From Flavobacterium sp. WC2421 (GTDB lineage: Bacteria; Bacteroidota; Bacteroidia; Flavobacteriales; Flavobacteriaceae), in NCBI RefSeq assembly GCF_040822115.1, contig NZ_CP162004.1:3519001-3583000 (forward strand): DNA of 64,000 bases, read 5' to 3'. Shown here piece after piece: positions 24,440 to 33,836 of this stretch. Position 1 is the stretch's first letter; each line of letters opens with the position of its first letter. The notes under the pieces are model-generated. The model worked only from the letters and a program-made list of their open reading frames with translations. It was not told the DNA's origin and searched no databases. The translations under genes and the position numbers were made by a program.

Positions 24440-27400
24440 TTATTTTTTAATAACATTAATTGCTTTTTGGTTGCTTCCTTGTCTAATTAACAATAGATAT
24501 TCTCCAGAAGGCAATTCTTCTCCTAATAAAACATTTTGCGCATTTGGTTTTTCTATTCTTTTAATCATTCTTGCAAGCATATCGTAAACATAAATTTCCA
24601 CTTTTTCTTCAGTACCTTGAATCGCTATAGTAAATTGATGGTTTGATGGATTAGGATAGGCTTTTACATCAAATTCAGCTAAATCAATTATTTCTTGTTT
24701 CCCTATTACAAGAGGTCTATGTGCAATAGGTGCTTCACATTTCGCATTACAAGGTCCTAAGAAATCTCCATGTGCTAAATGTGCCGCTACTGCCGATTCA
24801 TCTACACAAATTTCATTACAACTATTATTAGTTTTGTGGCAAATTTTAACTTTTGCATTACCACTTTTTCCAGCAAAACAACGAACATCTTCAGCCCAAA
24901 CTTGAGTTGTTGTTATAAAACTACAACCAAATCGATCAGTAATTGTTGCTGTTATAATCGCGTCTTTCATTAATTTTACAGTTAATGCATAAGTACCTGT
25001 TGAAATAACAGTTGAAGTTACAGATGGAATACCTGTAGCACTACAAATGTTATTCATATTTAAACTTGAATTAGTTTTTGTTGCTTCTCCAGTAAAAGTT
25101 TCATTTCCTCCATTCACATTACATTCCATAGGTCGATTCAACTCATATTTAATGGTGTATGGACCAGTTCCCCCTGCTGGCAATGTAGTGATTGTTGCAA
25201 TTTGATCTGTTGATAAACCAAAATACAATTGTTTATTATTTATAGATGTCGTAGCACTTAAAGAACTAGTAATGTTTACCTTAAAACTACAACTAGCAGA
25301 GTTCCCACTAGTATCTGTAGCTGTCCAAGTAACTATCGTCTCTCCCTTATTAAAAACTACTCCATCAAGGCTATTACCACTACCTATAGTAACTCCAGTA
25401 AGTTGATAAGTTACACTACTTAACGCATAATTATCTGTTGCAGTTGCATTCCAAACTGTTCCTTGTTTAGTATAAGTACATAAATTACTATTTACTTCAA
25501 GTTCCATATTCGATATGCAACTAATTATTGGTTTTTGAGTATCTGTTATGATTCCTGTTGTATTATTAATATAATTAATACTGTAGTTTAAACCGCCGTT
25601 GCCGTCACTAATTGTCAAGCCTGAAGCAGTCATTACTTTATTTGTACCTACATTTTTGTTATCATAAACTTGTAGTGGTATTGTAATAATTACATCTGGA
25701 GAAATAATTCCTGATATCGTAGGAACCGCTAATGAGCTAGTATAACCATCGTATTCTTTAGTGTCAGTTATTGCTGTGACTGTAACCTCTTTTTTACTAA
25801 TATTTGCTATAGTTGTATTCAAAGAAATTAAATTGTAGTTATCCTTAGCAGGACCTGAAAGTGTAGCCCCAATTAAAGTCACTGTCTTATCTGTTCCAAC
25901 ATGTTTTGTATCAAAAGTACCTGAACCTCCCTCTAAACTCACATTTGTAAGATCTGTTGTCAGTACTCCAATCAATGAGCGACTAGTAACAGTAGCAGTA
26001 TTATTCCCATCATAAATTTTATTACTGGCAGTGAATGAACCTTCCAAAGCTTTTGTAGTAATTACAAATGATGCTGTGTTATAAGTAATGTCATAATTAC
26101 TTAATACTGAAGCTGGATTTAAAACAGCACTAATTATATATGGACTGCCTAAAACAGTTTCACCCGCAGTTCTACTGTATGAAGCCGTAACTACATCTGA
26201 AGAAAGAAACCCAACTAAATTACCGCTCAATATAGGATCTATCGAACCGTAAACTTTAGTATTTACTATTGGTGAAACACTCGCAACTTTTCGCAAAATC
26301 GTAAATGCTTCACTGTCTGAACTTGACCCGTGATTTGCATCTCCTGCATAAGTATAACTTGCTGAAGCGGTATTCACTCCTGCATCAATGTTATTGGTAT
26401 AATTCGCAGTTGGAGTTAAACTCAATCCTCCTGCTCCGGTTACGGTAACCGAAGCCGGCTCAATTGCCGAACCGGTATAAGTAAATGGTGCGCCTGTGAT
26501 TGTAACTGTGGTTACAGAAGCGGCTTTACCTATTGTAAAGGTTTTATTGTCTGAACTTGACTCGTGATTTGCATCTCCTGCATAAGTATAACTTGCTGAA
26601 GCGGTATCAACACCTGCATCAATGTTAGTTGCATAATTCGCAGTTGGAGTTAAACTCAATCCTCCTGCTCCGGTTACGGTAACCGAAGCCGGCTCAATTG
26701 CCGAACCGGTATAAGTAAATGGTGCGCCTGTGATTGTAACTGTGGTTACCGAAGCGGCTTTACCTATTGTAAAGGTTTTGTTGTCTGAACTTGACTCGTG
26801 ATTTGCATCTCCTGCATAAGTATAACTTGCTGAAGCGGTATTCACTCCTGCATCAATGTTAGTTGCATAATTCGCAGTTGGAGTTAAACTCAATCCTCCT
26901 GCTCCTGTTACGGTAACCGAAGCCGGCTCAATTGCCGAACTGGTATAAGTAAATGGTGCGCCTGTGATTGTAACTGTGGTTACAGAAGCGGCTTTACCAA
27001 TTGTAAAGGTTTTGCTGTCTGAACTTGACTCGTGATTTGCATCTCCTGCATAAGTATAACTTGCTGAAGCGGTATTCACTCCTGCATCAATGTTAGTTGC
27101 ATAATTCGCAGTTGGAGTTAAACTCAATCCTCCTGCTCCGGTTACGGTAACCGAAGCTGGCTCAATTGCCGAACCGGTATAAGTAAATGGTGCGCCTGTG
27201 ATTGTAACTGTGGTTACAGAAGCGGCTTTACCAATTGTAAAGGTTTTGCTGTCTGAACTTGACTCGTGATTTGCATCTCCTGCATAAGTATAACTTGCTG
27301 AAGCGGTATTCACTCCTGCATCAATGTTAGTTGCATAATTCGCAGTTGGAGTTAAACTCAATCCTCCTGCTCCGGTTACGGTAACCGAAGCTGGCTCAAT

Positions 27401-30400
27401 TGCCGAACCGGTATAAGTAAATGGTGCGCCTGTGATTGTAACTGTGGTTACAGAAGCGGCTTTACCAATTGTAAAGGTTTTGCTGTCTGAACTTGACTCG
27501 TGATTTGCATCTCCTGCATAAGTATAACTTGCTGAAGCGGTATTCACTCCTGCATCAATGTTAGTTGCATAATTCGCAGTTGGAGTTAAACTCAATCCTC
27601 CTGCTCCGGTTACGGTAACCGAAGCTGGCTCAATTGCCGAACCGGTATAAGTAAATGGTGCGCCTGTGATTGTAACTGTGGTTACAGAAGCGGCTTTACC
27701 AATTGTAAAGGTTTTATTGTCTGAACTTGACTCGTGATTTGCATCTCCTGCATAAGTATAACTTGCTGAAGCGGTATTCACTCCTGCATCAATGTTAGTT
27801 GCATAATTCGCAGTTGGAGTTAAACTCAATCCTCCTGCTCCTGTTACGGTAACCGAAGCCGGCTCAATTGCCGAACCGGTATAAGTAAATGGTGCGCCTG
27901 TGATTGTAACTGTGGTTACAGAAGCGGCTTTACCTATTGTAAAGGTTTTATTGTCTGAACTTGACTCGTGATTTGCATCTCCTGCATAAGTATAACTTGC
28001 TGAAGCGGTATTCACTCCTGCATCAATGTTAGTTGCATAATTCGCAGTTGGAGTTAAACTCAATCCTCCTGCTCCTGTTACGGTAACCGAAGCTGGCTCA
28101 ATTGCCGAACCGGTATAAGTAAATGGTGCGCCTGTGATTGTAACTGTGGTTACAGAAGCGGCTTTACCAATTGTAAAGGTTTTATTGTCTGAACTTGACT
28201 CGTGATTTGCATCTCCTGCATAAGTATAACTTGCTGAAGCGGTATTCACTCCTGCATCAATGTTAGTTGCATAATTCGCAGTTGGAGTTAAACTCAATCC
28301 TCCTGCTCCTGTTACGGTAACCGAAGCCGGCTCAATTGCCGAACCGGTATAAGTAAATGGTGCGCCTGTGATTGTAACTGTGGTTACAGAAGCGGCTTTA
28401 CCTATTGTAAAGGTTTTATTGTCTGAACTTGACTCGTGATTTGCATCTCCTGCATAAGTATAACTTGCTGAAGCGGTATTCACTCCTGCATCAATGTTAG
28501 TTGCATAATTCGCAGTTGGAGTTAAACTCAATCCTCCTGCTCCTGTTACGGTAACCGAAGCTGGCTCAATTGCCGAACCGGTATAAGTAAATGGTGCGCC
28601 TGTGATCGTAACTGTGGTTACCGAAGCGGCTTTACCTATTGTAAAGGTTTTATTGTCTGAACTTGACTCGTGATTTGCATCTCCTGCATAAGTATAACTT
28701 GCTGAAGCGGTATTCACTCCTGCATCAATGTTAGTTGCATAATTCGCAGTTGGAGTTAAACTCAATCCTCCTGCTCCTGTTACGGTAACCGAAGCCGGCT
28801 CAATTGCCGAACCGGTATAAGTAAATGGTGCGCCTGTGATTGTAACTGTGGTTACAGAAGCGGCTTTACCTATTGTAAAGGTTTTATTGTCTGAACTTGA
28901 CTCGTGATTTGCATCTCCTGCATAAGTATAACTTGCTGAAGCGGTATTCACTCCTGCATCAATGTTAGTTGCATAATTCGCAGTTGGAGTTAAACTCAAT
29001 CCTCCTGCTCCTGTTACGGTAACCGAAGCTGGCTCAATTGCCGAACCGGTATAAGTAAATGGTGCGCCTGTGATTGTAACTGTGGTTACAGAAGCGGCTT
29101 TACCAATTGTAAAGGTTTTATTGTCTGAACTTGACTCGTGATTTGCATCTCCTGCATAAGTATAACTTGCTGAAGCGGTATTCACTCCTGCATCAATGTT
29201 AGTTGCATAATTCGCAGTTGGAGTTAAACTCAATCCTCCTGCTCCTGTTACGGTAACCGAAGCCGGCTCAATTGCCGAACCGGTATAAGTAAATGGTGCG
29301 CCTGTGATTGTAACTGTGGTTACAGAAGCGGCTTTACCTATTGTAAAGGTTTTATTGTCTGAACTTGACTCGTGATTTGCATCTCCTGCATAAGTATAAC
29401 TTGCTGAAGCGGTATTCACTCCTGCATCAATGTTAGTTGCATAATTCGCAGTTGGAGTTAAACTCAATCCTCCTGCTCCTGTTACGGTAACCGAAGCTGG
29501 CTCAATTGCCGAACCGGTATAAGTAAATGGTGCGCCTGTGATCGTAACTGTGGTTACCGAAGCGGCTTTACCTATTGTAAAGGTTTTATTGTCTGAACTT
29601 GACTCGTGATTTGCATCTCCTGCATAAGTATAACTTGCTGAAGCGGTATTCACTCCTGCATCAATGTTAGTTGCATAATTCGCAGTTGGAGTTAAACTCA
29701 ATCCTCCTGCTCCTGTTACGGTAACCGAAGCCGGCTCAATTGCCGAACCGGTATAAGTAAATGGTGCGCCTGTGATTGTAACTGTGGTTACAGAAGCGGC
29801 TTTACCTATTGTAAAGGTTTTATTGTCTGAACTTGACTCGTGATTTGCATCTCCTGCATAAGTATAACTTGCTGAAGCGGTATTCACTCCTGCATCAATG
29901 TTAGTTGCATAATTCGCAGTTGGAGTTAAACTCAATCCTCCTGCTCCGGTTACGGTAACCGAAGCCGGCTCAATTGCCGAACCGGTATAAGTAAATGGTG
30001 CGCCTGTGATTGTAACTGTGGTTACAGAAGCGGCTTTACCTATTGTAAAGGTTTTATTGTCTGAACTTGACTCGTGATTTGCATCTCCTGCATAAGTATA
30101 ACTTGCTGAAGCGGTATTCACTCCTGCATCAATGTTAGTTGCATAATTCGCAGTTGGAGTTAAACTCAATCCTCCTGCTCCTGTTACGGTAACCGAAGCC
30201 GGCTCAATTGCCGAACCGGTATAAGTAAATGGTGCGCCTGTGATTGTAACTGTGGTTACAGAAGCGGCTTTACCTATTGTAAAGGTTTTATTGTCTGAAC
30301 TTGACTCGTGATTTGCATCTCCTGCATAAGTATAACTTGCTGAAGCGGTATTCACTCCTGCATCAATGTTAGTTGCATAATTCGCAGTTGGAGTTAAACT

Positions 30401-32179
30401 CAATCCTCCTGCTCCTGTTACGGTAACCGAAGCCGGCTCAATTGCCGAACTGGTATAAGTAAATGGTGCGCCTGTGATTGTAACTGTGGTTACAGAAGCG
30501 GCTTTACCAATTGTAAAGGTTTTGCTGTCTGAACTTGACTCGTGATTTGCATCTCCTGCATAAGTATAACTTGCTGAAGCGGTATTCACTCCTGCATCAA
30601 TGTTAGTTGCATAATTCGCAGTTGGAGTTAAACTCAATCCTCCTGCTCCGGTTACGGTAACCGAAGCTGGCTCAATTGCCGAACCGGTATAAGTAAATGG
30701 TGCGCCTGTGATTGTAACTGTGGTTACAGAAGCGGCTTTACCTATTGTAAAGGTTTTGCTGTCTGAACTTGACTCGTGATTTGCATCTCCTGCATAAGTA
30801 TAACTTGCTGAAGCGGTATTCACTCCTGCATCAATGTTAGTTGCATAATTCGCAGTTGGAGTTAAACTCAATCCTCCTGCTCCTGTTACGGTAACCGAAG
30901 CCGGCTCAATTGCCGAACCGGTATAAGTAAATGGTGCGCCTGTGATTGTAACTGTGGTTACCGAAGCGGCTTTACCAATAACAAAATTACCCGCAGACAA
31001 ACCTGTTAAACTATTATAGTTTGCTGAATCGGTAGGCATGAAGCTAGCCGTAACTGCATATGTACTTGCATTGGTTTGAGTAGCCACTCCTCCAGTAAGG
31101 ATACTATTGACATTTCCTGGAACAGAACTACTTGATACTGAAACTGTAGCCGATTTCCCTGTTCCATCATATGTAAGTGGAGAATTATTTACTGCTAGAG
31201 TTGCTGTTGGGGTAGCTTTGCTTATTGAAAAAGCAGTAGCAAGAGAACTAGCAGAATTGTAATTCCCATTTGCTCCAACTGTTGCAATCACCGTGTAATT
31301 TCCAGCATTTGTTGGTTGTATTGAACTTTGTGGATATGTAGTTGGACTTACCCCAACATAACTGTAGGTATAACTTGTTCCTGTTCCTGTATTAGTTGCC
31401 GAATTTGGCCCCTGAGGAGAACCATTATACACATAAGATCCTACTATTGGAGTAACGGTTGGAGTTATTTTTCCGCCCACAACCAAAGTCGCGGTTGTCG
31501 TTCTAGTGTTGACAGGATTATTATCGTCAGAACCAGATATATTTAAGGTGTAGGAGCCCGTGGGCGTAGCTACCGTTGTAGTAACTGTCAAGGTTGCATC
31601 TGAAGACCCATTTGGGCTTACAACAGATGGTGCAGTGGCACCTGTTGGAAGACCACTTGTTACACTATAAGTGACTTTAGGTTTTCCTCCATTATTTACT
31701 AATCCTGCAGTCATTAAAAATGAAACGCTACCAGCAGTTCCAGAGGTAAGAGAACCTGTTTGAGCTCCAGCTGATATTGATGATAAAGTTTGTTGAGCAT
31801 CTGTAAACGTCCACTCTGCATGTAGTAAAGATGTCGCTCCATCCGCAGTCAAAAGTAAAGTGGCTCCAAGAGCATCACCTTGCGCAACTGTGGGTACATA
31901 CCATGAGGAAGTAAACGAACCTAAACCATCTGCGACAACTGTCCAAGGCTGATGATACTGTGGATCTGTTCCTGCAGGTTCTTCACCTGCATGCTCCACT
32001 AATAGTGTAACAGTTTCACCAGCCTGAAATCCAGAACCAGTAATAATAGCTGTTGATCCTGGTGTATAATCAAGCAGATCAGTTGATACTGTCTGTGAAT
32101 AAACCCCACTAGCAAAAAATAAATTGGTAATTAAAAAAACAAAAATCAAAAATCTGGAATTGCGTAGAAATGTTTTCAT
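24440..32179 (-). CDS. Giant secreted protein: 20 x 78-residue MBG-like repeats, YDG and HYR domains, T9SS sorting domain
   Basis: 2579 residues. Signal peptide (RFLIFVFLITNLFFASGVYS). About 30-130: domain starting TVSTDLLDYTPGSTAIITGSG; 130-400: Ig-like and MBG-like segments. Residues 403-1963: 20 tandem 78-residue repeats beginning KAASVTTVTITGAPFTYTGS and ending DNKTFTIG or DSKTFTIG. Then an MBG domain (VNTKVYGSIDPILSG), two YDG-type domains (NKIYDGNNTATV, TKEYDGYTSSL), a HYR domain (DTQKPIISCISNMELEV, TVWNATATDNYALSSVTY, VTWTATDTSGN), a cysteine-rich motif (KICHKTNNSCNEICVDESAV then AHLAHGDFLG) and a C-terminal type A T9SS sorting domain (VKAYPNPSNHQFTIAI, YDMLARMIKRIE, SGEYLLLI). It is exported through the outer membrane by the gliding/T9SS machinery and is probably a surface adhesin or stalk. 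Confidence 0.92.
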   Translation of the reverse strand: MKTFLRNSRFLIFVFLITNLFFASGVYSQTVSTDLLDYTPGSTAIITGSGFQAGETVTLLVEHAGEEPAGTDPQYHQPWTVVADGLGSFTSSWYVPTVAQGDALGATLLLTADGATSLLHAEWTFTDAQQTLSSISAGAQTGSLTSGTAGSVSFLMTAGLVNNGGKPKVTYSVTSGLPTGATAPSVVSPNGSSDATLTVTTTVATPTGSYTLNISGSDDNNPVNTRTTTATLVVGGKITPTVTPIVGSYVYNGSPQGPNSATNTGTGTSYTYSYVGVSPTTYPQSSIQPTNAGNYTVIATVGANGNYNSASSLATAFSISKATPTATLAVNNSPLTYDGTGKSATVSVSSSSVPGNVNSILTGGVATQTNASTYAVTASFMPTDSANYNSLTGLSAGNFVIGKAASVTTVTITGAPFTYTGSAIEPASVTVTGAGGLSLTPTANYATNIDAGVNTASASYTYAGDANHESSSDSKTFTIGKAASVTTVTITGAPFTYTGSAIEPASVTVTGAGGLSLTPTANYATNIDAGVNTASASYTYAGDANHESSSDSKTFTIGKAASVTTVTITGAPFTYTSSAIEPASVTVTGAGGLSLTPTANYATNIDAGVNTASASYTYAGDANHESSSDNKTFTIGKAASVTTVTITGAPFTYTGSAIEPASVTVTGAGGLSLTPTANYATNIDAGVNTASASYTYAGDANHESSSDNKTFTIGKAASVTTVTITGAPFTYTGSAIEPASVTVTGAGGLSLTPTANYATNIDAGVNTASASYTYAGDANHESSSDNKTFTIGKAASVTTVTITGAPFTYTGSAIEPASVTVTGAGGLSLTPTANYATNIDAGVNTASASYTYAGDANHESSSDNKTFTIGKAASVTTVTITGAPFTYTGSAIEPASVTVTGAGGLSLTPTANYATNIDAGVNTASASYTYAGDANHESSSDNKTFTIGKAASVTTVTITGAPFTYTGSAIEPASVTVTGAGGLSLTPTANYATNIDAGVNTASASYTYAGDANHESSSDNKTFTIGKAASVTTVTITGAPFTYTGSAIEPASVTVTGAGGLSLTPTANYATNIDAGVNTASASYTYAGDANHESSSDNKTFTIGKAASVTTVTITGAPFTYTGSAIEPASVTVTGAGGLSLTPTANYATNIDAGVNTASASYTYAGDANHESSSDNKTFTIGKAASVTTVTITGAPFTYTGSAIEPASVTVTGAGGLSLTPTANYATNIDAGVNTASASYTYAGDANHESSSDNKTFTIGKAASVTTVTITGAPFTYTGSAIEPASVTVTGAGGLSLTPTANYATNIDAGVNTASASYTYAGDANHESSSDNKTFTIGKAASVTTVTITGAPFTYTGSAIEPASVTVTGAGGLSLTPTANYATNIDAGVNTASASYTYAGDANHESSSDNKTFTIGKAASVTTVTITGAPFTYTGSAIEPASVTVTGAGGLSLTPTANYATNIDAGVNTASASYTYAGDANHESSSDNKTFTIGKAASVTTVTITGAPFTYTGSAIEPASVTVTGAGGLSLTPTANYATNIDAGVNTASASYTYAGDANHESSSDSKTFTIGKAASVTTVTITGAPFTYTGSAIEPASVTVTGAGGLSLTPTANYATNIDAGVNTASASYTYAGDANHESSSDSKTFTIGKAASVTTVTITGAPFTYTGSAIEPASVTVTGAGGLSLTPTANYATNIDAGVNTASASYTYAGDANHESSSDSKTFTIGKAASVTTVTITGAPFTYTSSAIEPASVTVTGAGGLSLTPTANYATNIDAGVNTASASYTYAGDANHESSSDNKTFTIGKAASVTTVTITGAPFTYTGSAIEPASVTVTGAGGLSLTPTANYATNIDAGVDTASASYTYAGDANHESSSDNKTFTIGKAASVTTVTITGAPFTYTGSAIEPASVTVTGAGGLSLTPTANYTNNIDAGVNTASASYTYAGDANHGSSSDSEAFTILRKVASVSPIVNTKVYGSIDPILSGNLVGFLSSDVVTASYSRTAGETVLGSPYIISAVLNPASVLSNYDITYNTASFVITTKALEGSFTASNKIYDGNNTATVTSRSLIGVLTTDLTNVSLEGGSGTFDTKHVGTDKTVTLIGATLSGPAKDNYNLISLNTTIANISKKEVTVTAITDTKEYDGYTSSLAVPTISGIISPDVIITIPLQVYDNKNVGTNKVMTASGLTISDGNGGLNYSINYINNTTGIITDTQKPIISCISNMELEVNSNLCTYTKQGTVWNATATDNYALSSVTYQLTGVTIGSGNSLDGVVFNKGETIVTWTATDTSGNSASCSFKVNITSSLSATTSINNKQLYFGLSTDQIATITTLPAGGTGPYTIKYELNRPMECNVNGGNETFTGEATKTNSSLNMNNICSATGIPSVTSTVISTGTYALTVKLMKDAIITATITDRFGCSFITTTQVWAEDVRCFAGKSGNAKVKICHKTNNSCNEICVDESAVAAHLAHGDFLGPCNAKCEAPIAHRPLVIGKQEIIDLAEFDVKAYPNPSNHQFTIAIQGTEEKVEIYVYDMLARMIKRIEKPNAQNVLLGEELPSGEYLLLIRQGSNQKAINVIKK
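26291..30973 (-). repeat. 20 tandem 234-bp repeats inside the giant gene
   Basis: 4683 bp = 20 x 234 bp plus one extra codon in the last unit. Units are nearly identical in DNA, differing at a few sites (cctatt/ccaatt, gctccggtt/gctcctgtt, gccgg/gctgg, gattg/gatcg, acagaag/accgaag, accggt/actggt). Combinations of these variants recur at 936-bp (4 units) and 3510-bp (15 units) offsets. Confidence 0.95.
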
Positions 32180-32246
32180 ATTTATTGAATTTAAATAATA
32201 AAATAACGAACAATAAAAACTTAACTGTAGGATGGTGTTGAATCTA

Positions 32247-32264
32247 TAGAAAGGGGGCTTTCTA
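32247..32264 (-). other. Small perfect hairpin in the leader of the giant gene
   Basis: TAGAAAG and CTTTCTA around a loop of four G (CCCC on the mRNA). It lies 68 bp upstream of the start codon and is the only GC-rich spot in the leader. Confidence 0.35.
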
Positions 32265-32533
32265 ATTGGTATATCTAAAACGCTCTTAGATAAAAAAGGC
32301 TTTTTTAAGGTTAAAAAAAGCGTGGCTCAATTATCTGTATTTCTTTAACTTAAATACTAATTTAAAGTATTTTAAAAATAGAATTACCTTTTTTTTTAAT
32401 GTTTCCGATTAAAGTGTTAAAAAAAACTATAAACGACACAATAAACTGATTACAAATGAATTAAAAATAGTACAAAACAAAAATAAAACGAATTTATTAT
32501 GAATTTTTCATGAAAAAATTTACCACAAAACAA

Positions 32534-32567
32534 AATCCGCAATAAAATTGAATTTTATTACGGATTC
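32534..32567 (-). terminator. Intrinsic terminator of the histidine kinase gene
   Basis: AATCCG-CAATAAAATT pairs with AATTTTATTA-CGGATT, followed on the minus strand by TTTTGTTTTG, about 80 bp after the kinase stop. Confidence 0.75.
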
Positions 32568-32647
32568 TTAAATACACAGACTAAATAGTGTTAAACTTCT
32601 AGATTGTAGTTTTAAAGTAACTATTAAATGTGCAAAGATTTAAACTA

Positions 32648-33691
32648 TTAAAAAATAATAGTAAAAGTGGCGCCTTTGTTCTGGCCTTCACTAGTAGCTG
32701 TAAGTTGTCCATGATTTTTTTCTATTATATTTCGACACAAATACAACCCAATTCCAGTAGAGCCTTCATTTGAAGTTCCTAACTTGCTCATTTTTGTGAA
32801 TTTTTTAAATAATTCACCAATTTGATTTTGGTTGAAACCAATTCCTCTATCGGCAATACTAATTATCAATTTTGCATTTTCTGAATAGACCTTTAAATTA
32901 ACCTCGCTTTTAGAATAAGAAAATTTTATAGCATTATCGATTAAATTCACTAAAACCCGAATTAATAACTCCTCTTCAATTAAAAGTGTGGTTTCTTGAA
33001 TATCAATTGACACAATTAATTTTATCTTTTTTATGTCTAACAACTGTTTCACTTGGGTTTCAACAGCAGCAATCAGAGGTTTAAAAAGTATCGTTTTTGA
33101 ATCCGGACTTGTTTTTAAAACGGCATCTTGTTCTTTAAGTAATTTTAAAAAATTCTCAATATACATGAATTGTTGATTGGAAGATTGATAAATCAACTCC
33201 GCCAATTCTTTTATTTCTTCAGTAGGATTTGCATCTAATATCAACCTTGCCAATAATTGAGGTTGTCCTGCGAAGTTTTTTAAATCATGAGACAATAAGT
33301 AAACTAAGTCTTGCTTTTCAACAATGAATTTTTCGTGTTCCATAATCGTCTCCTGAATATTACGCATTAGAAAACCGGCTTCATCAAAATAAATAATGGG
33401 CAATTCTGGCACTTCTCTTTCTTTCTTATAATTTCTCAAAGCTCTTGAAGCCACTTCTATAGGTTTTATTAATTGTTTCAAGATAATTAGTGTAATACCA
33501 GAAGCCAATAAAGTCATTAAAAGCGCAAAAAACAAAATGGTATTTGGAGAGATGGAGAAATTTCCATATAAAACGAAAAACAACAATCCTATTAATGGAA
33601 TATGAATGCCAATAAAAGCAACAAAAAGAAATTTAAAAGCATAACTTCTACTAAGAAAACTAATTTGAGATAATTTTTTATAAAAATACAT
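32648..33691 (-). CDS. Sensor histidine kinase (orphan)
   Basis: 347 residues from the ATG at 33691 (MYFYKKLSQISFLSRSY). A more upstream ATG at 33820 would put the terminator of the preceding gene inside the coding region, so it is rejected. Two membrane helices (FKFLFVAFIGIHIPLIGLLFFVL; TILFFALLMTLLASGITLIIL) with almost no periplasmic loop, a HAMP-like linker (KQLIKPIEVASRALRNYKKE), dimerisation helix with phospho-His in VYLLSHDLKNFAGQP, and an ATPase domain with N-box NLIDNAIKFS, G1 DRGIGFN and G2 GSTGIGLYLC. No response regulator gene is next to it, so its partner is elsewhere. Confidence 0.92.
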   Translation of the reverse strand: MYFYKKLSQISFLSRSYAFKFLFVAFIGIHIPLIGLLFFVLYGNFSISPNTILFFALLMTLLASGITLIILKQLIKPIEVASRALRNYKKEREVPELPIIYFDEAGFLMRNIQETIMEHEKFIVEKQDLVYLLSHDLKNFAGQPQLLARLILDANPTEEIKELAELIYQSSNQQFMYIENFLKLLKEQDAVLKTSPDSKTILFKPLIAAVETQVKQLLDIKKIKLIVSIDIQETTLLIEEELLIRVLVNLIDNAIKFSYSKSEVNLKVYSENAKLIISIADRGIGFNQNQIGELFKKFTKMSKLGTSNEGSTGIGLYLCRNIIEKNHGQLTATSEGQNKGATFTIIF

Positions 33692-33783
33692 GAATTTACT
33701 TATTTTAAAAAAATACGTAAAAAACCGTTCCTTGGTTTTAAAGTTTACAATAAATTTAAAAATCCCTTTTAGGTGTAAACAAA

Positions 33784-33815
33784 AAAACCCAATCCTAACT
33801 TTAAGGATTGGGTTT
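33784..33815 (-). terminator. Intrinsic terminator of the CocE-type hydrolase gene
   Basis: AAACCCAATCCT pairs with AGGATTGGGTTT; on the minus strand a T7 run follows. It lies 22 bp after the hydrolase stop at 33837. Confidence 0.85.
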
Positions 33816-33836
33816 CTCATTAAATTCTTGTTTCTA

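Larger units (their letters stand above)
32180..32647. other. 468-bp AT-rich intergenic region between the repeat protein and histidine kinase genes
   Basis: Holds the 5' leader of the giant gene with a hairpin at 32247-32264 (TAGAAAG, loop GGGG, CTTTCTA), further A/T tracts (32296-32325) and the histidine-kinase terminator at 32534-32567. No frame of note on either strand. Confidence 0.6.

Noticed and set aside
26291..30973. Tandem repeats considered as a CRISPR array
   Set aside because: The units are 234 bp, adjacent without spacers, and are an open reading frame encoding a protein repeat.
24779..31546. Antisense frames across the giant repeat gene
   Set aside because: They are low-complexity shadows of the repeats with no independent signals.
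33692..33820. Extended start of the histidine kinase at 33820
   Set aside because: The extension would contain the terminator of the previous gene (33784-33815), so the ATG at 33691 is preferred.
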